Positions 31,105 to 39,808 of a stretch of DNA of 47,663 bases are shown here, piece after piece. Within the stretch, counting starts at the first letter, position 1. Each line of letters begins with the position of its first letter. This DNA comes from Lentisphaeria bacterium. GTDB lineage: Bacteria; Verrucomicrobiota; Lentisphaeria; Victivallales; JAADHT01. The DNA lies in assembly GCA_015486135.1 (NCBI GenBank), contig WFSE01000053.1, positions 1-47,663 on the forward strand. The letters run 5' to 3'. Both the position numbers and the translations under genes were made by a program. The notes below the pieces were generated by a model that saw only the letters and a program-made list of their open reading frames with translations, was not told the DNA's origin and made no database searches.

Positions 31105-33894
31105 ATGCATAAAGAAGATCCTTTCAGTAACTGCCGCTTCAAATACAACCCCCGCAAGATTCAGCGGGAGATTCTTGACGTTGCATTGAAAAGCAAAAAA
31201 GATGAGTCCCGCTTGTACTTTGTAAGTCCACCTGGTTCAGGAAAAACCATTGCGGGGCTGATGCTCGCAGTGGAAATGAATGTGAAAACCGTCGTGCTTG
31301 CTCCGAACACCGCAATCCAGGCGCAATGGATAGATAAATTCAGAGGATTTACCGATGGCAATGTTAACGATTTTGCCACGGTGGACCCTTTTGATTCAAA
31401 ACCGCTTACGGTCCTTACATATCAAACTCTTGCAAGAACAGACTCGCTGTCGGAATCAGAGCGTGAAAAAATTATTGAGGAGTGGGTAAACGAGCTGCTT
31501 CTTGAAAGAGGATTCGGCGATGGAAATACCGAAAAGTCCAGCAATAATCCGGAACTGGAAGAAGCGATAAAGGATATACGGGAATGGCTGGATAAATACG
31601 AGAAACAGAATCCGGACCGATTTGACGCTTCCCTGATGAGACGCTGGAAAACCCGGCGTAAATCCAGAGAAAGCGGCGATCGGATTGTCAATGCTGAATC
31701 CATTGCAATAATGGAGTCTCTGAAGAGGCAAAATACGGGACTGGTAATTCTGGACGAATGCCACCATCTCCTCGGATACTGGGCTCAGGTATGCCTTAAA
31801 TTTATTGAAATACTCGGCTATCCGCGCGTTGCCGGCTTTACTGCCACGCACCCTGCTCCGGATGAATTGACCGCGCAGGAGCTTGACTACTACAAAGGGC
31901 TTTTTCATGATGTTGACTATATCATGCCTACGCCCGCGGTAGTGAAAGACGGATTTCTCGCTCCGTATCAGGATCTTGTATATTTTACACGACCAAAAGC
32001 TGATGAACTCGTCTATATCCAACAGTGCTCAGAAAAACTATCCGAGGCTCTTCTGATGCTTGAGAGCCAGAAACTTAAAACAAAACTATCTGACTGGCTT
32101 CTTGCGGAATGCGCAAGAGTTGCGAAAAAATCCGGAACCAGCGAACTTCGCAGACGAACCAGATTTTTCAATGCCGCCGTACGCTATCTGAAAGCGTGGG
32201 ACATAACTCCGCCTGGAATTCTTGCGAATATCGCGGAAGGAACTCCTTCCCTGGAAGAGAAAACGGATATCGCGGGACGTTTCGCCGCATCCATTTTGCT
32301 GGTCAGCGGCAATAGCGGTGATCGGGAAATGTTTGAACAACTGAGAGTCGCACTGCGGCCTTTGGGGTTTATTCTCACGGAAAAAGGCGTCAGAAAAGGA
32401 GAATCAACCGTCAGCAGAGTACTCTCGCTTTCAAATGCTAAAACAACAGGCATGACAGAAATTCTGCGAAAAGAGCAGGAATCTGGAGCGGATATCAGAG
32501 CGATTGTCATAACCGATTTTGAAAAATCATCCGCCACGGTTGCCAAGGATATATCGGACCTGATAACCGAAGAGTCGGGCGGAGCGATAGCCGCCATGCG
32601 CGCGCTAACAAGTGACGAGAAATGCGATGAGCTTGATCCGATTCTGGTAACCGGCCAGACAGTGCTTGTGGATGATGACCTGCTTGACAAATTCACCTCA
32701 ACTGCGTTTGAATGGGTTGCAGAGAGAGACCTATCCATTGAAATGGAAGCGGTGCCGGAAGAAGGATTCTTTCGGATTCTTGGACATGGACGCGACTGGA
32801 ATCCGCGTCATTACGTGGCGATGATTACCGAAATGTTTGAGAAAGGGGTGACGCGATGCCTTGTCGGGACACGCGGACTCCTCGGGGAAGGCTGGGACTC
32901 CCTATGTGCTAATACACTGGTTGACCTTACGACCGCGGCTACAGAAATGACAGTCAACCAACTGAGAGGTCGCGCAATACGCCTCAATCCGGCCGCCCCC
33001 GCGAAAGTCGCAAATATCTGGGATGTTGTATGCTTTGCTCCCGAGTTTGAAAAAGGGCTGAGCGATTATATGCGTTTCGCGCGTAAACACAGCCGTTATT
33101 ACGGGATATGCGATGACGGAGCAATAGAGTATGGGCTTGGGCACATCCACCCCGCACTCACAGAAGCCGGCCCGGAAGATGTAGCCCTGAATGCGCATAT
33201 CTTCAACGACGAAATGTTGGCCCGAGCCGCCGGCAGAAAACGTATCAGGGTATCGTGGAAAATCGGAGAGCCTTACGAAAACACACAAGTATCATCTCTT
33301 GAACTGAAACTAGAGAAAATAATGTTTGCAAACAATGCAGTTAGGACAGACGGCGTGAAAATCAAGGGGCTTGAACTTTCCGCGGATCGTCAGCTTTTCA
33401 ATATTTGCAATGCGGTGCTGTTGACCATGAAGGAGCTAAACCTTCTGGCCAAGAAAAAAGCAAGCCTTAATGTTACCGCAAGAAATAACGGATACTACAG
33501 AATTTTCCTCGATAATGCCGCAAGCGAAGATATGGAAAAATTTATGCAGGCGGTAAACGCCCTTTTTGAACCGCTGACCGATCAGCGATACATTATACCG
33601 CGCTACGAAGAAGTTGTGAAAGACAACTGGCTATCAAAAATGTTTCCGGAGGTTGTCGGCAAATATCTGCGGACCCGCAAAAAACGGATTGCTGTTTATC
33701 ATCCCCTTCCACGTTGCTTCGGCGATTCCAAGAGCCATGCTGAACTATTCTCCGACAACTGGAACAAGTATGTTTCGCCAGGCCGTGCGATATTCGCGAA
33801 ACGCGGCAAAGGCGAAGAGGTGCTTTCTAAAGCAAAACAGAAAAAACAGTCCGTCAAAAATGCCCGCGCAAAAATAAAATCTCTTTGGAAATAG
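31105..33894 (+). CDS. Superfamily 2 DEAD/DEAH-type helicase, candidate retron effector
   Basis: A 929-residue SF2 helicase. Q20 region NPRKIQREIL, Walker A PPGSGKT (42-48), motif Ia VLAPNTA, Walker B DECHH (217-221), motif III TAT (246-248), motif V GTRGLLGEGWDS (588-599) and motif VI QLRGRAIR (619-626) are intact, so it should be an active ATPase. There is a charged insert (about 115-200) before motif II, a long helical insert (about 290-550) between the RecA-like domains, and a C-terminal domain (about 700-929: GYYRIFLDN, PRYEEV, FSDNWNKYV) also seen in large stand-alone bacterial helicases. No nuclease motif is visible. It follows the reverse transcriptase by 37 bases; its TAG stop is the first part of the right repeat element. 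Confidence 0.95.
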   Translation: MHKEDPFSNCRFKYNPRKIQREILDVALKSKKDESRLYFVSPPGSGKTIAGLMLAVEMNVKTVVLAPNTAIQAQWIDKFRGFTDGNVNDFATVDPFDSKPLTVLTYQTLARTDSLSESEREKIIEEWVNELLLERGFGDGNTEKSSNNPELEEAIKDIREWLDKYEKQNPDRFDASLMRRWKTRRKSRESGDRIVNAESIAIMESLKRQNTGLVILDECHHLLGYWAQVCLKFIEILGYPRVAGFTATHPAPDELTAQELDYYKGLFHDVDYIMPTPAVVKDGFLAPYQDLVYFTRPKADELVYIQQCSEKLSEALLMLESQKLKTKLSDWLLAECARVAKKSGTSELRRRTRFFNAAVRYLKAWDITPPGILANIAEGTPSLEEKTDIAGRFAASILLVSGNSGDREMFEQLRVALRPLGFILTEKGVRKGESTVSRVLSLSNAKTTGMTEILRKEQESGADIRAIVITDFEKSSATVAKDISDLITEESGGAIAAMRALTSDEKCDELDPILVTGQTVLVDDDLLDKFTSTAFEWVAERDLSIEMEAVPEEGFFRILGHGRDWNPRHYVAMITEMFEKGVTRCLVGTRGLLGEGWDSLCANTLVDLTTAATEMTVNQLRGRAIRLNPAAPAKVANIWDVVCFAPEFEKGLSDYMRFARKHSRYYGICDDGAIEYGLGHIHPALTEAGPEDVALNAHIFNDEMLARAAGRKRIRVSWKIGEPYENTQVSSLELKLEKIMFANNAVRTDGVKIKGLELSADRQLFNICNAVLLTMKELNLLAKKKASLNVTARNNGYYRIFLDNAASEDMEKFMQAVNALFEPLTDQRYIIPRYEEVVKDNWLSKMFPEVVGKYLRTRKKRIAVYHPLPRCFGDSKSHAELFSDNWNKYVSPGRAIFAKRGKGEEVLSKAKQKKQSVKNARAKIKSLWK

Positions 33895-34117
33895 GGTTCG
33901 CTGAAAAAATCGATACTATCGACAGTGTCGATTTATCTTTTAAATCACACGAGCGCGCGCTTGCCAATTCCAGGAAAGGCGATCCTCCCGTTAGCTATGC
34001 GAACTCTCCAGGCTTTGCGGAAAGATTGGCGGCGTTAATTTCGCCTAGAAGTATGCTTATACGCCGGCGGCCCATTGCCTAGCCATTGACCCGTTCTCGA
34101 CTTTTTCAGTAAGCCCT
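33893..34117 (-). repeat. Dispersed repeat element, copy 3, right flank of the retron unit
   Basis: 225 bp. Left end AGGGTTCGCTGAAAAAATCG; right end, read inward on the minus strand, AGGGCTTACTGAAAAAGTCG, identical to the outer end of copy 2. The CCGCCGGCGTATAAGCATAC block near the right end is the reverse complement of the matching block in copies 1 and 2. The middle differs from copy 2, so it is a diverged or recombined copy. Confidence 0.7.
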
Positions 34118-34121
34118 AGGC

Positions 34122-34916
34122 TTAGTGTCGCCGTCTTGGGAACAGCATCGGATATTTCTTGCTCATTTCGATAACGTTTTTAGGGGTGAGAAGCAAGTAT
34201 CTTTCCTTAAAGGCCTCTTCAAACGAAGTAGGCTTGGGAGCATTTTTGTCGTATCTGTATTTGGGGTTGAATGCGACGGCGCCGACGACTAATCCGGATT
34301 GGATATAGGCACCAACAGCGGACACTTCTCCCGAGGCTAGCGCCAGCCTTGGTGTTTTGTCCTTATTCCTCTTATAGTTGTCCCATATCTTCATTTGTTC
34401 CGAGTTGAAAGGCAATCCAATGAGGAGGATGATCAATTTACAGTCTCTATGCTTGGCGAACACCCTGTCCAAGTCGGCCGCGGACAAAGCCGACATGGGG
34501 CCCGAGGACGGACCGTTACTGGAGACATTCTTTTTTGGGGGGGTGTCAAAGACTAGATTAGTAATTGCGGGATCCAATCCTTTCTTCAGCGCATCTATTT
34601 TCGCTTTTTGGAACGAACTTTCTTCGTTGGCGTTGTCCGTGACCACCAAGGCTTTGACTCCAGGCATGACGCTGGCTAGATGTTTTCCCAAGACGTAGGT
34701 TGAGGATGCGATGTACTGCTGTTCTACTTTTACTTCCTCCTTACCTTTTCCTCCTCCCAGATTATAGTTCAGCATGAGGATGGCGCAAACCACAACGGTA
34801 ATGAGCAAGCCCACGGCTGCAGGTTTAGCCGCCGGAACATCGTGTTGCTTCTTGCTGCAAACAATCATGCCAACAAAAGCCGCCACCATAACGACACCAA
34901 TCAGGATATTGAACAT
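34122..34916 (-). CDS. Membrane protein with two N-terminal TM helices, unknown function
   Basis: A 264-residue protein: TM helices at about 3-20 and 34-50 (AVGLLITVVVCAILMLNYNL), then a glycine/lysine linker and a soluble domain (about 68-264). The domain has alternating strands and helices (VKALVVTDNANEESSFQKAKIDALKKGL, CKLIILLIGLPFNS, GLVVGAVAFNP) like a periplasmic-binding or Rossmann-type fold. No known family recognised. Related domain sequences occur as fusions with two TM segments in PVC-group genomes, by impression only. First core gene to the right of the island. Confidence 0.75.
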   Translation of the reverse strand: MFNILIGVVMVAAFVGMIVCSKKQHDVPAAKPAAVGLLITVVVCAILMLNYNLGGGKGKEEVKVEQQYIASSTYVLGKHLASVMPGVKALVVTDNANEESSFQKAKIDALKKGLDPAITNLVFDTPPKKNVSSNGPSSGPMSALSAADLDRVFAKHRDCKLIILLIGLPFNSEQMKIWDNYKRNKDKTPRLALASGEVSAVGAYIQSGLVVGAVAFNPKYRYDKNAPKPTSFEEAFKERYLLLTPKNVIEMSKKYPMLFPRRRH

Positions 34917-35043
34917 TTATCTGCCCTCCAAATTTAACCAAACTGTTCCTAGGCTTTCCCCAAGACACATTTCCATCCACAAACCGACTATATCATATCT
35001 GTTGAGAAAAATCAAGCGGGAATGAGAGGTGGCAGTCGCTTGG

Positions 35044-36150
35044 TCAATGGTGGGAAAACACTCTTTCCGGGGCGTGATACAGGGCCACTCCCAACTCGTT
35101 GCCCCTGGCCACCACTTCGGCGTCGCGTAGCGACCCGGCTGGCGATACAATAACGGCGACACCAGCCTCGGCGGCGACTTCGACGGCGTCGGGAAACGGG
35201 AAGAAGCCATCGCTGGACATCACCGAGCCCTTCAAATCGGCGTCGCCCTCGAATTTCTCCCGGTATTTGAGTATGGCCTGTTCCACGGCTCCGACGCGGT
35301 CTTGTTCGCCAGTTCCCACCGCCAAGGTTTGTCCGTTCTTCATGATCACCACGCCATTGGAACGGACGTTCAGGTTAATCCACCACGCCGCCAACAAGTC
35401 CTCCAGTTGTTCCGGAGATGCCGCCACTTTAGAGACTTGGGCGCCAACTTTCTTGTTTTCGCCTTTGGCTGGCTTTAGGTCATCAACGGTCCTCAAACTG
35501 GTTGTCAACGGGGCGGCCACCACGAGTGAGCCATCCGCCAGTACTTTGATTGTTTCATGGATGTCGTCGGACTCGCCTGAAAACTTGGGGATTCCAGCTA
35601 TGTCCCCGCATTTAATCACCCGGATGCTCTTGTTGATTTTCCGCTGTTCGCCGTCGTTAAGTATTTCCAAGGCCTCGTCCGAGAATCTTGGCGCCACGAC
35701 GCACTCCACGAACGTGGACATTATGGCGTCCGCGGTTTCCGCATCTACTTCCACGTTGAATGTTACCACGCTGCCGAAGGCGGCTCTGGGGTCGCAGTCC
35801 CGGGCCTTGACGTAAACGTCTTTCAGAGAGTCTCCGGAACGTGCCACGGCGGCGCCACTGGGGTTGACGTGTTTCATGACGGCGCAGGCGGGACAGTCGA
35901 AAAATTTGACGATGTTCAGCGAGTAGGAGATATCCTCCAAATTGGTTTGAGACAGCCCGTTCTTTCCGGATTTGAGGATTTCCATGCCGCCAATAGCGCA
36001 ATTGGCGCCAACGGGGCGGTAGAAGGCGGCTGGCTGGTGGGGATTGGTGCCGTACCGCAAATCTTCGACCTTCTCGTATGAACGGCCGTTGATTTCCAAT
36101 TCGGCGGGGAAATCGCCGACATTTCTCGACGTGTAAGCTTTTCTGTCCAT
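35044..36150 (-). CDS. Stand-alone AICAR transformylase (PurH C-terminal domain only)
   Basis: A 368-residue phosphoribosylaminoimidazolecarboxamide formyltransferase. It performs the penultimate step of purine synthesis, using 10-formyltetrahydrofolate. Signatures are DLRYGTNPHQPAAFYR, CAVMKHVNPSG (catalytic Lys-His pair), the AICARFT fold strands and SSDGFFPFPDAVEVAAEAG. Usual PurH is bifunctional at about 510-530 residues, with an N-terminal IMP cyclohydrolase; that half is completely absent here and is not in the flanking sequence. The cyclohydrolase must be encoded elsewhere or replaced (for example by a PurO-type enzyme). The gene stands alone among unrelated neighbours. Confidence 0.94.
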   Translation of the reverse strand: MDRKAYTSRNVGDFPAELEINGRSYEKVEDLRYGTNPHQPAAFYRPVGANCAIGGMEILKSGKNGLSQTNLEDISYSLNIVKFFDCPACAVMKHVNPSGAAVARSGDSLKDVYVKARDCDPRAAFGSVVTFNVEVDAETADAIMSTFVECVVAPRFSDEALEILNDGEQRKINKSIRVIKCGDIAGIPKFSGESDDIHETIKVLADGSLVVAAPLTTSLRTVDDLKPAKGENKKVGAQVSKVAASPEQLEDLLAAWWINLNVRSNGVVIMKNGQTLAVGTGEQDRVGAVEQAILKYREKFEGDADLKGSVMSSDGFFPFPDAVEVAAEAGVAVIVSPAGSLRDAEVVARGNELGVALYHAPERVFSHH

Positions 36151-36197
36151 TATGGCTCCATTTCATGTTCGCGGCGCTGGTTTACTCCGAGCGTCCG

Positions 36198-37436
36198 CTA
36201 GTTCAACATCACCTGCCCGCCGGTGACAGGTATGGCCTGTCCCGTCTCGTACGCCTGCTCGACGCAGTACATTATCGCTTTCGCGACATCCGCGGGGAAA
36301 CACCCGCGTCCCATTGGAATCATGTTCTCGTAATATTTTTTGACATCCTCGACGTTTTTAGCGCCCGGCACTTTTCCACTCCGGAGGTATTGGACGAAAA
36401 GACCGTTTTCCGGATTGCTCCAAAGGGGGCCGTCGAAGAAGTTCCCCGGACACACGCTATTGACTTTTATTTGATGTTCTATCAGTTCGAGGGCGAAGCT
36501 TTGGGTGAGCCCTATGGTGCCGAACTTGCTACCCGCGTAAGCCGCGTTGCGTTTGCTACCTACGAGGCCGCTTTTCGAGTTGACTTGAACGATATCCGTC
36601 CATGGGCCTCCCGCCGCATTCTGCCTAGCCATCACCGCGGCGGCGTGTTTGACGCAGAGGAAATAGCCAGAGTAGTTGATTTTCGTGACGAAATCCCAGT
36701 CCTTTTTGTCGAAGTCCACAACGGGGCCGGCTTTGAGCACTCCCGCATTGGCGACCAGCAGATCCAACCCACCGACCGCGAGGACGATTTTCTCGAACAT
36801 CGACCGCACGGAGTCCTCGTCGGAAATGTCCACCTTCAAAGCGAAGGCCGCCGTCCGTCCCGCCTTTTTAGACAGGGTTTCCGCGGCGGCTGCGGCACCG
36901 TCGACATCGAGGTCGGCAAGAACCACTGTGGCACCGTTGGCCGCTAGCTCTTCCGCTATCCCCAATCCGAACCCCCTAGCTCCCCCCGTGACCAAGGCGA
37001 TTTTGCCTGTTAATCTGCCGGGCGCGCACGCTGTTTCCAGCGGCACCACATCCTCATCCACGCCGGAGGCGGCGACGCATGCCGCGGCGAGCTCTCTTCT
37101 CGCAGTGTCGATATCGCCCCCTCCCGCGAAAAGCGCGATATCTTTGACAGACACCACGGAGGGTTTTTGCCCGTGGTTCGCTTTGAATTCCTCTATTTTT
37201 TCCGCGACATCCGCGGTGTCTTTGGAGTCCAAAGTCAAGGCAGGTGGATATTCCGGCGGCAGTTCGAAAGGAGGGGCGGTCAGTATAGTCGCCCTGCGAT
37301 TATCGTCGCCGAGCGCCGACCGCAACACCGGTGCAACCTCTAGAACCGTTTCCCGGTTTGCCTCATCCGCGTCGAACCGCAATTTCCCCGCGACATCCGC
37401 GCCGACAAGTTCAACCACTTCCGCCAAGGCGGTCAT
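36198..37436 (-). CDS. Short-chain dehydrogenase with truncated aldolase-like N-terminus
   Basis: A 412-residue protein. The C-terminal SDR domain (about 145-412) has TGGARGFGLGIAEEL (NAD(P) loop), LADLDVDG (acidic residue, NAD preference), NAG, and the catalytic Ser/Tyr/Lys in VNSKSG and YAGSKF, resembling sorbitol-6-phosphate 2-dehydrogenase or the reductase half of RhaD-like enzymes. Residues 1-140 contain KPSVVSVKDIALFAGGGDIDTA, which recalls the segment joining class II aldolase to SDR in bifunctional proteins, but the aldolase metal site is missing. The start overlaps the next upstream gene's stop by four bases. Confidence 0.88.
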   Translation of the reverse strand: MTALAEVVELVGADVAGKLRFDADEANRETVLEVAPVLRSALGDDNRRATILTAPPFELPPEYPPALTLDSKDTADVAEKIEEFKANHGQKPSVVSVKDIALFAGGGDIDTARRELAAACVAASGVDEDVVPLETACAPGRLTGKIALVTGGARGFGLGIAEELAANGATVVLADLDVDGAAAAAETLSKKAGRTAAFALKVDISDEDSVRSMFEKIVLAVGGLDLLVANAGVLKAGPVVDFDKKDWDFVTKINYSGYFLCVKHAAAVMARQNAAGGPWTDIVQVNSKSGLVGSKRNAAYAGSKFGTIGLTQSFALELIEHQIKVNSVCPGNFFDGPLWSNPENGLFVQYLRSGKVPGAKNVEDVKKYYENMIPMGRGCFPADVAKAIMYCVEQAYETGQAIPVTGGQVMLN

Positions 37437-38827
37437 TCGTCATCCTCCGAGTAGATATTGAATCGAATTGTGCAGAGAGCTTTTGTCTTAATATTCGCAG
37501 TTCCGAAGTTCTCGCTCTTGCCTTTCACCACTCCATTGCTGATGGAGTCCACGTTGAGCGTGATCGCGCCCCCGTTTCCGAGTAGCAACTGGGCGTCTCC
37601 GGAGTTGCGGCGCGCCCGGCGCGCCCCTTTCTCCGACATCACTATACGCGCCACTCGTTGTATTGGAATTTTCAGTTCCGCGTAGTCGGTGGCGAACACC
37701 ACGACCCCGTCTTTTATTGTCTTCAATTTGCCGGAGACCTGGTCTTTGTTGACAAACACGATGAAGTCCTCGTCCAGGGACTCTTTCGCATCGGCGGCAT
37801 TGTTGGAGGGGAGTTTGCCGCTCCATGGCTTGATGATTATTTGGCTGATTTCGTACGAACCTCCTCCAGAGTTCGAGGCGAAACCAAAGAATGTCCCCCC
37901 CTCGCCGAAGTTGTCGCCGTTCCATTGTTTCGCTTTTTTACCGTTCACATACAGAAAGATATCTCCCGATTCCAAGTCGGAGTAAATGGAAATCTTTCCC
38001 TTCCTAGCCCGCAGGGGGCTCACCGGGCTGTTGCCGTAGGTGGTGGAACCATTGTTGATGCGTTTTTGCAGATACGCGTATCCCGGAGAGAGGACGAGGT
38101 AATACCCTTCTCTGCCTTTCGCACCTTTCTGATAGAGAATAACGCGCAACTGCCCGGAACCGTCGGTTTTATAGTGGAATTCCATGAGGGAACGTTTTCG
38201 CAAGTGCATGTCTCTGGTCACCGCGGCTCGGCGGGATAGGAACAGCACGCCGTTTTTGATTTTGACGAAGTCCCCTCCGCGGTTGTTGAGGACAGTCCAG
38301 TCGTTCAAGGTTGTCGGCCCGCGGTACAATGACCCTCCGTTACCCCCGGCGGGGACTATTCCGCTCACCATTGGGCGGGCAACGTTAAGAACTCCGGCGT
38401 ATCCCGTCTTCAGCACGAGCTTGTCGGGAGTCAATTCAAGCAGTTTTCCCCGTAATATGTCGCCATTGGTTAGGGAGACGGCGGCGTCCACCTCCCCTTC
38501 CGGGCTTTGGACATGCCCTAAACCCACGGAAACTATGTGGTCCATTTTGAAGGTGATGGGCTTGTTCGATTCGGGAGTCGTCCATTTTAGTCCTTCCGAT
38601 GGAGACATGGAGACCATGAGGCCGTGCAGGATGTCGTCGTTTTTGAATTTGACGATATCCGGGGCTGGATTTTCTCGATCCGCGACACCGTTCGCGTCCG
38701 CGTCGGATTCGCCATTTTGATCAGCCGCCCCCTGTATTTCGATTTCAGCCGGCGCGATTACAGCGCCGAAGATAGACAAGAACGATACAATTACCGCCAC
38801 CGCGGCTCGTGTGGAGGGTAATACCAC
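37433..38827 (-). CDS. Secreted LamG-like (concanavalin-fold) protein with repeat flanks
   Basis: A 464-residue exported protein: signal peptide AAVAVIVSFLSIFGAVIAPA, then an SH3-like NGD-type repeat (VKFKNDDILHGLMVSMS and LTNGDILRGKLLELTPDKLVL), a central jellyroll (about 160-340: LYRGPTTLNDWTVLNNRGGDF, LMEFHYKTDG, YLYVNGKKAKQWNGDN-like core) and a second repeat pair (DQVSGKLKTIKDGVVVF and NGGAITLNVDSISNGVVKG). The NGD..G..L repeat with a jellyroll between is common in PVC-group exported proteins and may bind glycans or protein. The start is GTG with GGAGGAGGTC upstream. Coupled to the SDR gene by a 4-base overlap. Confidence 0.8.
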   Translation of the reverse strand: MVLPSTRAAVAVIVSFLSIFGAVIAPAEIEIQGAADQNGESDADANGVADRENPAPDIVKFKNDDILHGLMVSMSPSEGLKWTTPESNKPITFKMDHIVSVGLGHVQSPEGEVDAAVSLTNGDILRGKLLELTPDKLVLKTGYAGVLNVARPMVSGIVPAGGNGGSLYRGPTTLNDWTVLNNRGGDFVKIKNGVLFLSRRAAVTRDMHLRKRSLMEFHYKTDGSGQLRVILYQKGAKGREGYYLVLSPGYAYLQKRINNGSTTYGNSPVSPLRARKGKISIYSDLESGDIFLYVNGKKAKQWNGDNFGEGGTFFGFASNSGGGSYEISQIIIKPWSGKLPSNNAADAKESLDEDFIVFVNKDQVSGKLKTIKDGVVVFATDYAELKIPIQRVARIVMSEKGARRARRNSGDAQLLLGNGGAITLNVDSISNGVVKGKSENFGTANIKTKALCTIRFNIYSEDDE

Positions 38828-39028
38828 GACCTCCTCCTTTGTTTTGTGCTAGATTTCGTATCCGCGAGCGAAATGGCAATTTACACCTTGGGAGCGTAGG
38901 CGCAATTGCGAAAGAGGGGAAATTACGCATGGAGGTGTTAGCGTCTGCTTGCATGCGGAGTATGGAGAGGTATTTTCATCTCTGTCGCGGGTTTGGATGT
39001 GGAAATGGAGAAAGAGGTGTGTCGCATT

Positions 39029-39751
39029 ATGGAACGTTCGAATGGTAGGAAGTTGGACGAGCTTAGAGGGGTTTCCATTCTTCCCCGTTTCCAGAGGAAT
39101 CCCGCGGGATCCGCGTTGATAGAGGTTGGGGGGACCCGCGTGGTGTGCGCGGCCAGCGTCTCGGAAGACGTGCCGCCGTGGATGAGGGGCCGTAAGGAGG
39201 AGGGTGGTTGGTTGACGGCCGAATACCAGATGCTCCCCTCCTCCACCTCGGATCGGGTGCGCAGGGAGACGAAAAGGGGGCCTAGTGGCAGGACCCAGGA
39301 GATACAAAGACTTATTGGTCGCAGCCTGAGGGCGGCCTTGGATTTGAAGCTTCTTGGCCCCAGGACCATTACCATCGATTGCGATGTTTTGGATGCTGAC
39401 GGCGGGACGCGGTGCGCCAGTATAACAGGGGGGATGGTGGCGTTGTCGCTAGCGGTGGAAGGTTTGATGGACAAGGGGCTTTTAGAGGCGAATCCAATCG
39501 TGCGGAACGTGGCCGCTGTTAGCGTGGGCATAGTGGATGGAACGCCTCTTTTGGACTTGGACTACTCCGAAGATTCCGGTGCGGAGGTTGACATGAATAT
39601 GGTCATGGGCGACGACGGGGGAATCATAGAGGTCCAAGCTACCGCGGAAGGCGCGCCATTTTCCAGTCAGGAGCTGGAGGAATTGCGTACGCTGGCGGAA
39701 AAAGGGATTGAGAGTCTTCTCGGGATACAGAAAACCGTGTTGGGGCGTTGA
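39029..39751 (+). CDS. rph: Ribonuclease PH
   Basis: RNase PH trims tRNA 3' ends by phosphorolysis; it works as a hexamer. The 240 residues align with E. coli RPH in order: NGRKLDELRGVSILPRF, AGSALIEVGGTRVVCAASV, GGWLTAEYQMLPSSTSDR, GRTQEIQRLIGRSLRAALD, DCDVLDADGGTRCASITGG, VSVGIVDGTPLLDLDYSED and VQATAEGAPFSSQEL. Start 39029 gives the usual length; ATG 39005 is possible. No rdgB/yggS neighbour is visible. Confidence 0.96.
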   Translation: MERSNGRKLDELRGVSILPRFQRNPAGSALIEVGGTRVVCAASVSEDVPPWMRGRKEEGGWLTAEYQMLPSSTSDRVRRETKRGPSGRTQEIQRLIGRSLRAALDLKLLGPRTITIDCDVLDADGGTRCASITGGMVALSLAVEGLMDKGLLEANPIVRNVAAVSVGIVDGTPLLDLDYSEDSGAEVDMNMVMGDDGGIIEVQATAEGAPFSSQELEELRTLAEKGIESLLGIQKTVLGR

Positions 39752-39808
39752 CGTTGGCGAGCCGGTTCCTCCGGCTTGTTTGTAATTTGGCACGCACTGG
39801 GAATTGAT

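Larger units (their letters stand above)
29476..34117. mobile_element. Retron-helicase unit bracketed by inverted repeat elements
   Basis: Two related elements in opposite orientation (29476-29737 and 33893-34117) enclose the retron ncRNA, reverse transcriptase and helicase with almost nothing else. The outermost 80 or so bases on each side (AGGGCTTACTGAAAAAGTCG ... CCGCCGGCGTATA) are inverted copies of each other. This suggests the unit moved, or can be moved, as a composite, or that the elements mark a repeated integration site. Confidence 0.6.

Noticed and set aside
29511-34082. Transposase remnants suggested by the SPRSMxIRRR frames in the two flanking elements
   Set aside because: The frames are short, differ in their upstream parts and lack a DDE or other transposase signature; the similarity is explained by the shared DNA of the elements.
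36676-37461. A 261-codon plus-strand frame with a serine/alanine-rich product
   Set aside because: Composition and position are explained by the antisense of the SDR gene; no domain is recognisable.
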